NCBI GenBank assembly: GCA_903887095.1
Contig: CAISOQ010000116.1
Coordinates: 1-10,161, forward strand
DNA from: an uncultured Flavobacteriia bacterium
Lineage (GTDB): Bacteria > Bacteroidota > Bacteroidia > Flavobacteriales_D > Crocinitomicaceae
Length of the DNA: 10,161 bases
Reading direction: 5' to 3'
In this document: piece after piece, positions 1 through 5,841 of the stretch
How the letters are laid out: each line of letters begins with the position of its first letter
How positions within the stretch are numbered: position 1 is the stretch's first letter
Position numbers and translations under genes: made by a program
The notes under the pieces: generated by a model
Told to the model about the DNA's origin: nothing
Seen by the model: the letters and a program-made list of their open reading frames with translations, nothing else
Database searches by the model: none

Positions 1-131
1 GTCAACACTTTTCTGCCAGCTAGTTTATCGTTCACTAACAATTGCGGACGATAATCTTTATTCGAGGTAATCACCTTATCGATGAATCCCGTTCTTAGAC
101 TTTCAATTAAAGCATTATTGGACCAAGTCAT
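1..131 (-). CDS. DUF3427-type superfamily II helicase, N-terminus only (runs off window start)
   Basis: Only the first 43 codons are present, reading leftwards from an ATG at 131-129; the gene continues past base 1. The visible start (MTWSNNALIESL, then TGFIDKVITSN, DYRPQLLVND and a GRKVL motif) resembles the N-terminal leader of large bacterial DEAD/DEAH-box helicases. In that family the leader is followed by a phospholipase-D-like nuclease domain, a superfamily II helicase core and a C-terminal DUF3427 domain; none of these can be seen here. The start codon overlaps the stop of the upstream NUDIX gene as ATGA (131-128), which implies translational coupling. Family members act on nucleic acids in the cytoplasm and are often suspected of a defence role, but that is inference. 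The assignment rests on a short leader, so it needs the rest of the gene. Confidence 0.68.
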   Translation of the reverse strand, partial: MTWSNNALIESLRTGFIDKVITSNKDYRPQLLVNDKLAGRKVL

Positions 132-520
132 AATTCATTCAATTTCTCAACAATTGGAACATCCGCCGCTGCCCAGTCTAAACCTGACAATTCAGATTTT
201 TCTAGCCATTTATAATCACCATGCTCTGTTAATGTCAATTCGCCTGTTATACTACTGCATAAAAATGTATCCATGGTCAATTGGAAATCGGGATATGTAT
301 GTTTAACCGTTATCAAGAAAGCATCAACATTAATCTCCATATGTAACTCCTCCTTTATCTCCCGAACAATTGCTTCCAATTTGGTTTCTCCCTCCTCTAG
401 TTTACCTCCGGGAAATTCCCATTTTTTTGAGATGTACTCATACTTAGCTGGTCCGCGCTGAACACAGAGAATTTTATTGTTATGAATGATAACTGCGGCT
501 ACAACTTGGATGTGTTTCAT
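128..520 (-). CDS. NUDIX hydrolase, (deoxy)nucleoside triphosphate pyrophosphohydrolase type
   Basis: A 130-residue single-domain NUDIX protein, typical length for MutT/NudG-like enzymes that cleave (d)NTPs to the monophosphate and pyrophosphate. The NUDIX box spans residues 39-61: G39, E45, then R53-E54-I55-K56-E57-E58, the metal-binding helix. The glycine usual near the box end is His60; related enzymes of this subfamily often carry a non-glycine residue there, so this alone does not suggest loss of activity. Other subfamily marks are EFPGGK (35-40), TYPDF (75-79), MDTFLC (83-88) and WAAADVP (116-122). The exact substrate (oxidised dGTP, CTP, or a modified nucleotide) cannot be read from the sequence. 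It overlaps the helicase start by four bases, so the two proteins probably work together. The upstream glycosyltransferase is 154 bases away on the same strand; no convincing promoter was found in that gap. Confidence 0.92.
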   Translation of the reverse strand: MKHIQVVAAVIIHNNKILCVQRGPAKYEYISKKWEFPGGKLEEGETKLEAIVREIKEELHMEINVDAFLITVKHTYPDFQLTMDTFLCSSITGELTLTEHGDYKWLEKSELSGLDWAAADVPIVEKLNEL

Positions 521-617
521 AATTTATCTTCTACAGGTTCTAAAATAGAAATTAATTCTCGAAAAATGGAGTTCAATACGTTTACAACTAATATGAGTTT
601 ATAGCATAGAGATACTT

Positions 618-670
618 AGCTTCTGTTTGTAAAAACTTTCAAAAAGAAAAACCAATATAATGCAGAAGCT
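618..670. other. Inverted repeat between glycosyltransferase and NUDIX genes
   Basis: AGCTTCTG at 618-625 is an exact reverse complement of CAGAAGCT at 663-670, with a 37-base A-rich loop on the plus strand. It begins five bases after the glycosyltransferase stop (675-677), where a transcript end would be expected. The loop is long and no T-run follows the stem on the minus strand, so it is not a standard intrinsic terminator. It may be an RNA-processing or weak termination structure, or chance. Confidence 0.25.
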
Positions 671-674
671 TCCC

Positions 675-1664
675 CTAAAAAAAATGTGCTGTTTCACCAA
701 TGACATACCTTCGAGAATGGATGAACTCGACAAGCTCCTCGCGCGCCTTATTTTTGGGATAAATGGATAAGATACAGATGCCGTTTTGGGGCAACGAGTT
801 GATGTTCTCAAGTTCGACCTCTCGTTTCTTTTTACCAATCAGTTGCGGATCTTGCGCGAACCAACGGAAAGAAATATTTTCTTGCTGGAGCATTTTGGCT
901 AGCAAAACACCTTTCTGTTCTGTACCGATCAGGTAGAGCTCTCGACCCTGGAATTCTTCTAAAAAATAAGCCAACTTGAGTCTGAAAAAACTTTCTTGCT
1001 GGTACACGTCTGAATTTCGGCTTGTGCGCTCCGAATGTTCCCGCCATAAATGGGTGCACTCTCCACATGATTTGATCAAAAAACCCTTCCGACGCCAATG
1101 AAAAACCATGTCGTAGTCTTCTGGATACTGCAGTTGACGAAAACCTTCCATGGCCTCAAAATCTGCTCGACGCATCATCCAGTTGGGTGATGCCACCACA
1201 CATTCTCTGTAAATCTGATTGTAGAAAGAATTTTCGCTAGCTGTCTTGTTGAGCCAGTTTTCATATTCCTGATACCCTTCTGTAATCGCACTATCTGAAA
1301 AGTACTTTACCCTACCCGTTGCAACGGTCCCATTGGGCTCACTTTCAAGAAGGGCAAGCAAGGATGCTAGTTTGTGAGGCGGCATGCTATCATCGGCATC
1401 CATTCGGGTCACAACGTCTCCATTGATGTATTGCTGAGCGCTTTGCAAAGCTGGAAGTATCCCCTCCCCTTCGTTCGCATGGACAACTATTCGCGGATCT
1501 TGAAAGCCTTCAACAATAGCCCTCGATTGATCGGTGGAATGATCGTCGATTGCGATAAGTTCCCAATCAACGTGACTTTGAGCACGTATCGATTCAATGC
1601 ACTCCTTGAAGTAAAGCGCGGCATTTTTAAAGGGTAAAACGATACTTACTTTGATGGTTTCCAA
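675..1664 (-). CDS. Glycosyltransferase family 2 with C-terminal Rossmann-like extension
   Basis: A 329-residue cytoplasmic GT-A fold glycosyltransferase. The N-terminal half shows family 2 marks: SIVLPFKNA (7-15), the nucleotide-binding IAIDDHSTD (37-45), the metal-binding DxD motif as DAD (89-91, in RMDADDSM), the catalytic-region PEDYD (181-185) and LWREHSERTS (206-215). Residues about 241-329 form a separate region starting ELYLIGTEQKG, which looks like a small Rossmann-type fold of unknown role. There are no membrane segments. Such enzymes transfer a sugar from a nucleotide sugar during cell-surface polysaccharide or glycoprotein synthesis; donor and acceptor cannot be told. The start is TTG at 1664-1662: an in-frame stop lies at 1691-1689, no ATG lies between, and the next internal Met (88) falls inside the DxD motif. 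It stands alone; no other polysaccharide genes are visible. Confidence 0.9.
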   Translation of the reverse strand: METIKVSIVLPFKNAALYFKECIESIRAQSHVDWELIAIDDHSTDQSRAIVEGFQDPRIVVHANEGEGILPALQSAQQYINGDVVTRMDADDSMPPHKLASLLALLESEPNGTVATGRVKYFSDSAITEGYQEYENWLNKTASENSFYNQIYRECVVASPNWMMRRADFEAMEGFRQLQYPEDYDMVFHWRRKGFLIKSCGECTHLWREHSERTSRNSDVYQQESFFRLKLAYFLEEFQGRELYLIGTEQKGVLLAKMLQQENISFRWFAQDPQLIGKKKREVELENINSLPQNGICILSIYPKNKAREELVEFIHSRRYVIGETAHFF

Positions 1665-1961
1665 TTTTAAAAACGAAAGTACTAGAAACTAGGCTACGAT
1701 TTTTTAGTTGAAGGAATTACTTACCAATAGTGAATAAGTGAAACAGGGGTGATTACCTTTTTCCGAATTTCTCAGAGTAAAAAATTCAGAACCCCTCAAA
1801 GTGGTTTTTTTTCTAACCACATGATGGATTCATCGGCTTATCAAGTCCTAACCTTTCAGTTTTTGAAAAAAGAAAAAACTAATTAAGCTATTATACCTAG
1901 AGATTTTGATGTAATCTTGCATTCCAAAATAGCTTTATTTGTCTATCCGATAACCTAGTAA
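1665..1961. promoter_or_regulatory. Divergent intergenic region between glycosyltransferase and J-domain genes
   Basis: This 297-base AT-rich gap separates two divergent genes and must hold the promoter of the J-domain gene and probably that of the glycosyltransferase. Hairpins are visible: GTGGTT (1801-1806) with AACCAC (1815-1820) around a T-rich loop, and AGGGGT (1745-1750) with ACCCCT (1791-1796), enclosing GAATTT (1765-1770) with AAATTC (1782-1787). Their role is unknown. The best promoter-like match for the J-domain gene is TTTATTTG (1934-1941), one base off the Bacteroidota -7 consensus, but its nearest TTTG (1905-1908) is 25 bases upstream, which is too far. No convincing gene is seen. 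Confidence 0.45.
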
Positions 1962-2414
1962 ATGAAACGCATCAACGAATACAAAAAATTATTTCAGATT
2001 GAAAACGATATCGATCTCTCGGCATTGAAATTAACTTACAGAAAACTTGTAAAACAATGGCATCCTGATAAGTTTCAAGATGGAGACCCCTTAAAAGAAG
2101 AAGCAACGTTTATGGGGCGACAAGTGGTGGATGGATACCATTTTCTCGTAAGCATAGCACCGGAAACGAAAGCATTGAACTTGCCTGAATACCAAACTAC
2201 CATTGCGACATGCGGAATTGCTGACTACAAACACAAAGGTCTGCTTCTCGAAATCACATTCACCGATGGTTCAACGTATGAATATTTTGGAGTGAATGCC
2301 AATGTTTTCAAAAAGCTCATCAATTCAGACAAGCAAGTGCGCTTTGCGAAACGGTTCATCTACGACAGTTATTTGTATCGAAAATCAAAGAAAGCAAATC
2401 AGGAAGAAGCGTAG
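1962..2414 (+). CDS. J-domain protein with C-terminal KTSC domain
   Basis: A 150-residue cytoplasmic protein. Residues about 5-66 form a J domain (the Hsp70/DnaK co-chaperone module) with the defining HPD motif intact at 34-36 (WHPDK), preceded by the basic helix LTYRKLVKQ (24-32). Intact HPD implies it can stimulate an Hsp70 ATPase. Residues about 79-141 match the KTSC domain: a hydrophobic strand, TFTDGSTYEYFGV (99-111), and the final FAKRFIYDSYLYR (128-140). KTSC domains are small and of unknown function, sometimes found in nucleic-acid-related contexts. There is no zinc-finger or DnaJ C-terminal substrate domain, so this is a specialised J-protein and not DnaJ itself. Start ATG at 1962 places the J domain directly at the N-terminus. 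It is transcribed alone and converges on the decayed lipoprotein gene that ends 17 bases downstream. Confidence 0.85.
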   Translation: MKRINEYKKLFQIENDIDLSALKLTYRKLVKQWHPDKFQDGDPLKEEATFMGRQVVDGYHFLVSIAPETKALNLPEYQTTIATCGIADYKHKGLLLEITFTDGSTYEYFGVNANVFKKLINSDKQVRFAKRFIYDSYLYRKSKKANQEEA

Positions 2415-2430
2415 TTGCGATAGATAAAAT

Positions 2431-2661
2431 CTAGCTGTCTAACTTACAGAAGTACTTTCGATACATTTTTTTGTAAGGTAAATTAAAATCGAGCACACAT
2501 TGAATACTTTTGGGGTTCTGCAGGTCACCCCTGAAAATAGTAAAAACCTAAAGTGTCGTTAATATCCACAAGTTTGATTTCATTTACCTCACATGACACG
2601 AGCCCATTAAAAAAATGATTAGAATCATGATTGAAACAAGCTGGAGAATGAATGTTTTCAT
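2431..2661 (-). pseudogene. Frame-split small lipoprotein gene
   Basis: Reading leftwards from ATG at 2661, frame 1 encodes a hydrophobic signal (MKTFILQLVSIMILIIFLMG, then SC) and stops after 25 codons (TAA, 2586-2584). A second frame continues with lipobox-like LVSC and EVNEIKLVDINDTLGFYYFQG to a TGA at 2527-2525. Back in the first frame, sequence from GDLQNPKSIQC through LPYKKMYRKYFCKLDS ends at TAG 2433-2431. One extra base in the seven-T run (A run at 2609-2615 on the plus strand) and one base fewer in the four-G run (2527-2531 region) would join all three pieces into a lipoprotein of about 76 residues. The joined product fits a typical small Bacteroidota lipoprotein, but no family is recognised. 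Decay, sequencing error in homopolymers, or slippage-based switching would all explain it. Confidence 0.42.
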
Positions 2662-2882
2662 GGCGTAAATTTTAGTTAATAAGGAGTTTTTGGAATCACA
2701 TAAAAAAGTTCTTTTATCCGAGGTTATTGCAGTAACCACTTTTTAGAATGTATTTTTCGAACAGTTCCTTCTTCTACAACTTTAAGCTTCGTAGAAAATA
2801 ACAGTTGACTTATTTTTTAGGATTTTTTTTAATCAAGGAACTCCTCCATTTCAATGGGTCACGTGAAAAGTGTTAACATCTA
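2662..2882. other. Gene-free AT-rich spacer
   Basis: No credible coding frame was seen in this 221-base stretch between the minus-strand lipoprotein remnant and the promoter of the next plus-strand unit. Besides the terminator-like hairpin it holds a second small inverted repeat, TTCTAC (2772-2777) with GTAGAA (2791-2796), and long T runs (2811-2830). Nothing further can be assigned. Confidence 0.4.
2703..2744. terminator. Terminator-like hairpin in the gene-poor stretch
   Basis: GGTTA (2722-2726) pairs with TAACC (2733-2737), extendable inward by one A-T and one G-T pair, and is followed at once by ACTTTTT (2738-2744). An upstream AAAAAGT (2703-2709) can also pair with that ACTTTTT, so the structure is roughly symmetric. 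No gene ends just before it on either strand: the nearest is the lipoprotein start at 2661, which reads away from it. It may be an orphan terminator left by a lost gene, or shield the downstream unit from read-through. Confidence 0.3.
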
Positions 2883-2916
2883 TTTCATAGAACAAGATGA
2901 CAAATCTTTACCTTTG
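2883..2916 (+). promoter_or_regulatory. Bacteroidota-type promoter for the 93-residue protein/NUDIX unit
   Basis: TACCTTTG at 2909-2916 is an exact match to the Bacteroidota -7 consensus TAnnTTTG. TTTC at 2883-2886 sits 22 bases upstream and matches three of four bases of the -33 TTTG element. The gene starts at 2930, so the transcript leader would be only a handful of bases long. This is the best promoter match found in the window. Confidence 0.55.
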
Positions 2917-2929
2917 AAAAAAATAGAAA

Positions 2930-3211
2930 ATGACAGCGGATCAGCAACAAAAAATCAAAAATTTAATCGATAAATACAACGACATCTTGCTGAATTCGAT
3001 GCGATTGGCAATTGCTGAAGACTTTATTAACCTTACCATCTTAAACAGGGATGATCAAACCTTCGAATTGAATGAATTTCTTCAAAACAAGGAACAATAC
3101 TACAATTATATCTTGAAGGAATTTCTCAAAAAAAATAGTTCTTCTGTGGTAGATGAATTGCGAAATATGGAGGACCCTGTAAAAAGCATTAAAGACAACA
3201 TGCGTCATTGA
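2930..3211 (+). CDS. Hypothetical helical protein, 93 residues
   Basis: No known family is recognised. The protein has no Gly, Cys or Trp and a single Pro, is rich in Leu, Ile, Asn, Lys and Asp/Glu, and reads as almost entirely helical, for example KIKNLIDKYNDILLNSM (8-24) and YNYILKEFLKK (58-68). It has no signal peptide or membrane segment, so it should be cytoplasmic. A promoter with an exact -7 element lies directly upstream, which supports the gene being real. The NUDIX gene starts 19 bases after its stop on the same strand, so the two are probably co-transcribed. The pairing suggests a functional link, but neither a regulator, an antitoxin nor an enzyme partner can be shown from the sequence. 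Confidence 0.7.
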   Translation: MTADQQQKIKNLIDKYNDILLNSMRLAIAEDFINLTILNRDDQTFELNEFLQNKEQYYNYILKEFLKKNSSSVVDELRNMEDPVKSIKDNMRH

Positions 3212-3230
3212 TTTCCAATAGTATTTCGAG

Positions 3231-3626
3231 ATGAAAGAGGCAGAAGTTGTCGCAGCAGTAATTCAAGAAAATGACAAAATACTTTGTCTGCAAAAGGGTG
3301 AAACGAAATACGCCTACACCTCCTTCAACTATGAATTTCCAGGAGGAAAAGTCAACCCTGGCGAAACACTTGAAATTGCATTGAAACGCGAAATCATGGA
3401 AGAACTTTCCATGCACATCACCATCGAATCAAAGCTTCTGACCCATCATCATACTTATCCGGATTTTAAAATCATCATCCATTTCTTCCTCTGTCGAACC
3501 ACCGACAAACAACCGACTTTGAGTGAACACATCAACTTTCAATGGCTGCAAAAGAATGAACTCAGCGACTTGGAATGGGCCGCCGCAGATGTTCCTGCTG
3601 TTCAAATACTCGTGGATCTGCCCTGA
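3231..3626 (+). CDS. NUDIX hydrolase, second paralogue
   Basis: A 131-residue NUDIX protein of the same (deoxy)nucleoside triphosphate pyrophosphohydrolase type as the one at 128-520. An ungapped hand alignment gives 69 identities in 130 positions (53%). The NUDIX box is at 39-61 with G39, E45, R53-E54 and E57-E58 all intact, so it should be an active Mg-dependent hydrolase; the late-box glycine is Ser60. EFPGGK, TYPDF and WAAADVP are shared. One notable change is in the strand after TYPDF: the first enzyme has MDTFLC, this one has IHFFLC, so an acidic residue is replaced by His84, which may alter substrate choice. It follows the 93-residue gene by 19 bases. A CotH-like gene follows 41 bases downstream but has a different cellular location, so a shared role is unlikely. 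Confidence 0.9.
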   Translation: MKEAEVVAAVIQENDKILCLQKGETKYAYTSFNYEFPGGKVNPGETLEIALKREIMEELSMHITIESKLLTHHHTYPDFKIIIHFFLCRTTDKQPTLSEHINFQWLQKNELSDLEWAAADVPAVQILVDLP

Positions 3627-3667
3627 AAATTGAAAAAATACCGTACATTTAGTTCAAATATCTGATT

Positions 3668-5173
3668 ATGAAACAATTTCTTACGCTCCTGTTATTTTTT
3701 CATTACACCGCACTTTTTGCGCAAAATGAAGGTGCTAATTTTCATGCCTATCAGAACATTCACGAAATCCGTTTGACTTTTCATCAAAATGCCTATTGGG
3801 ATTCGCTCATAGATGGTTACGCCGGTGATTTTTACATAAAAGCCGATATTGAAATTGATGGTGTTTCACTTGCTGATTGTGGCGTAAAGATAAAAGGCAA
3901 TTCATCCTACAATAACCCGAGCGTCAAGAAATCATTCAAGCTGGATTTCAATGAGTTTGTAAATGCCCAGAACTATGATGGTTTGAAGAAACTCAACCTA
4001 AATAACTCATTCAAAGACCCTACCCTGTTGCGTGAAAAACTCATGTTTGATTTTCTAAATGCAAACGGTTGTTATGCCCCGCGAGCGCACTTTGCAAATG
4101 TGTACATCAATGATCAACTGTGGGGACTTTACACCACCGTAGAAGAAATCGATAAAACTTTTTTGAGCAATGCTTTTCAGGATGACAAAGGAAATCTTTT
4201 CAAAGGAGACCCTTCAGGAGATTTAAAATGGTTGGGCGCGCAGCAGTCGCTTTATGAACCAAAATATGAACTCAAACTCAATGAATCGCTGAACGATTGG
4301 ACGGATCTCATCACATTCATCAACACGCTAAACAATACGCCAACCAATCTTCACGAGGCCCTCAACCCCATTTTCGACAGTGAAAATTTTATCAAAACCT
4401 GGGCGGCACACAACCTGTTCGCCAATTTGGATTCATACATTGGAAGTGGGCACAATTATTACCTGTACCACGATTCGTTGACCTCCCAATTCAAATTCAT
4501 CTCGTGGGATGTCAATGAAGCATTTGGAAATTTCAACATGGGAATGTCTGTACCTCAGCTGGAGCAAATGACTATGAATTACTTCAGTCCGCCCTCAGGC
4601 AACCGTCCTTTGATAGAGAAACTCCTGGCCGATTCAACGTATTATGCCATGTACGAAAATGTTATTTGCACCTATCTGGATTACAATTTCAGTCCGGCCG
4701 GCATGTACCATCGAATTGATTCTCTGGCGAACCTCATCCGCTCATCCGTCTATGCCGATCCCAACAAATTTTTCACCAATCAGCAATTTGAAGACAATCT
4801 TTCGAACACCATCAATGTACCTGGGACTCCCGGCGGCGAAAACATTGCAGGATTAAAATCCTTCATCAACAACCGTCGAAACGCTGTTGCAACTCAAATA
4901 GCTGATTATTGCCTTTTGGGAATGGACGAATTAAAATCATCGCCAACATTTAGTGTTTATCCAAATCCAAGCAGTAACGAAGTAACCATTGAAACGCCAG
5001 GAAACAGCAATCATTCCTTTGTCATTTGTGATCTACAAGGCAAGGTATTGAAAACCCTGCATACCAGTTCAAACATCTTAAAAGTAAATGTTTCGGATCT
5101 TGCAAATGGTGTTTATTTCGTACAAGAAACAAACAGTTCTGACAAAGGCAAAATGCTGATTATCGCCCATTAG
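3668..5173 (+). CDS. CotH-like secreted protein with T9SS type A sorting domain
   Basis: A 501-residue exported protein. Residues 1-19 are a signal peptide ending ...ALFAQ. About 30-415 is a CotH domain, the atypical protein-kinase-like fold first known from Bacillus spore-coat CotH. Visible marks are GVKIKGNSS (72-80), the basic KKSFKLDF (87-94), LREKLMFDFL (121-130), the run from YAPRAHFANVYIND (136-149) to LWGLYTTVEEIDK (151-163), NLFKGD (176-181) and SWDVNEAFG (279-287), where Asp281 fits the metal-binding aspartate. Residues about 425-501 are a T9SS type A sorting domain starting FSVYPNPSSNEVTIE with GVYFV (481-485) near the end; this domain is normally removed on export. The protein is therefore expected outside the cell or on its surface. 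Kinase activity is known for some family members but not proven for this type. It is probably transcribed alone or by read-through from the NUDIX unit. Confidence 0.88.
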   Translation: MKQFLTLLLFFHYTALFAQNEGANFHAYQNIHEIRLTFHQNAYWDSLIDGYAGDFYIKADIEIDGVSLADCGVKIKGNSSYNNPSVKKSFKLDFNEFVNAQNYDGLKKLNLNNSFKDPTLLREKLMFDFLNANGCYAPRAHFANVYINDQLWGLYTTVEEIDKTFLSNAFQDDKGNLFKGDPSGDLKWLGAQQSLYEPKYELKLNESLNDWTDLITFINTLNNTPTNLHEALNPIFDSENFIKTWAAHNLFANLDSYIGSGHNYYLYHDSLTSQFKFISWDVNEAFGNFNMGMSVPQLEQMTMNYFSPPSGNRPLIEKLLADSTYYAMYENVICTYLDYNFSPAGMYHRIDSLANLIRSSVYADPNKFFTNQQFEDNLSNTINVPGTPGGENIAGLKSFINNRRNAVATQIADYCLLGMDELKSSPTFSVYPNPSSNEVTIETPGNSNHSFVICDLQGKVLKTLHTSSNILKVNVSDLANGVYFVQETNSSDKGKMLIIAH

Positions 5174-5344
5174 TAGCCCACTAATTTTACTTAAGAATTC
5201 CTTGAATGCTCGTCAAATCTGATTGAGCAAGCAGCACCATTGGTTTAATTCCCGAAAAGGTCTGTGGAATAAACTAGGACAACCTTCCATCCAGAGAATA
5301 GATTAGTCGCTTGAAATAGCATTTAATCACAAAAATCTCTGCGT

Positions 5345-5812
5345 ATGAAAAATCTCAACGTTTACAAAAAGCGACTGATCACACTGATCGGTTTTCTGCT
5401 TTTCGCCGTACCTCTTTATGCTCAAACACAACTTCCAGAATGTGATACAGATGTACCTTTTTTTACTTTCGATCTTTCCGGAAGTCCGGACACCACTTTC
5501 ACCACACCAGAAGTAGAAAGAAAGGGCCATTGTTGCGGTTCGACCAATTCGGACCTCTACCTTTCCTTTTATGCCACCCTGCACCCGCAAGTGGCCATGT
5601 TTGAAATTGTAGTTGCACCGGGGTATGCAGATCCGGGTGGATCATTTTTAGGATCTGGTTAAATAGTAGCAGACCTCTGAACAGGTTAGAGATGTTAATG
5701 CTGGAACAGAAGTTTCCTAGCAAATTATTTTTCCACCTAATCCATACGGAAAATATTTATGTCAATATCTAGTGAACCGTTCACAGAAACCTTGAAAGTA
5801 ATCAAGAATTAA
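5345..5812 (+). pseudogene. Degraded T9SS cargo protein: intact N-terminus, remnant C-terminus
   Basis: Codons 1-105 (5345-5662) are open: signal peptide 1-27 (...PLYAQ), then PECDTDVPFFTFDLSG (31-46), HCCGSTNSD (62-70) and ADPGGS (95-100). This is the N-terminal cysteine-pair module common at the start of much larger Bacteroidota surface proteins, and it breaks off where the module would continue. Downstream scraps still look like a T9SS sorting domain: QTSEQVRDVNAGTEVS (5670-5717), then IFPPNPYGKYL (from 5724) resembling the YPNP start of the sorting domain, and SSEPFTETLKVIKN followed by TAA (5771-5812), resembling its end and lying in the frame of the original start. The parts between are missing or out of frame. 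The simplest reading is a large surface-protein gene collapsed by deletions and frameshifts. The 105-residue fragment could still be secreted, but without a sorting signal. Confidence 0.65.
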
Positions 5813-5841
5813 AAATCGAAAAATCATAAAAAAATGAAACC

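Noticed and set aside
128..520. Loss of NUDIX activity because the late-box glycine is His60 (Ser60 in the second copy).
   Set aside because: All metal-binding glutamates and the arginine are present, and this position is often not glycine in this subfamily.
599..1098. Minus-strand open frames at 599-838 and 832-1098.
   Set aside because: Both overlap the glycosyltransferase gene in another frame and show no family features.
1821..1886. A 21-codon open frame on the plus strand in the divergent gap (starts MMDSSAYQ).
   Set aside because: Too short, no promoter or recognisable features, and it overlaps the likely regulatory region of the J-domain gene.
1905..1941. Promoter for the J-domain gene formed by TTTG (1905-1908) and TTTATTTG (1934-1941).
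   Set aside because: The -7 element has a mismatch at a key position and the 25-base spacing is longer than usual; mentioned only as the best weak candidate.
3644..3651. TACATTTA as a -7 element for the CotH-like gene.
   Set aside because: It has one mismatch and no -33 element at suitable spacing; the nearest TTG is only 11 bases upstream.
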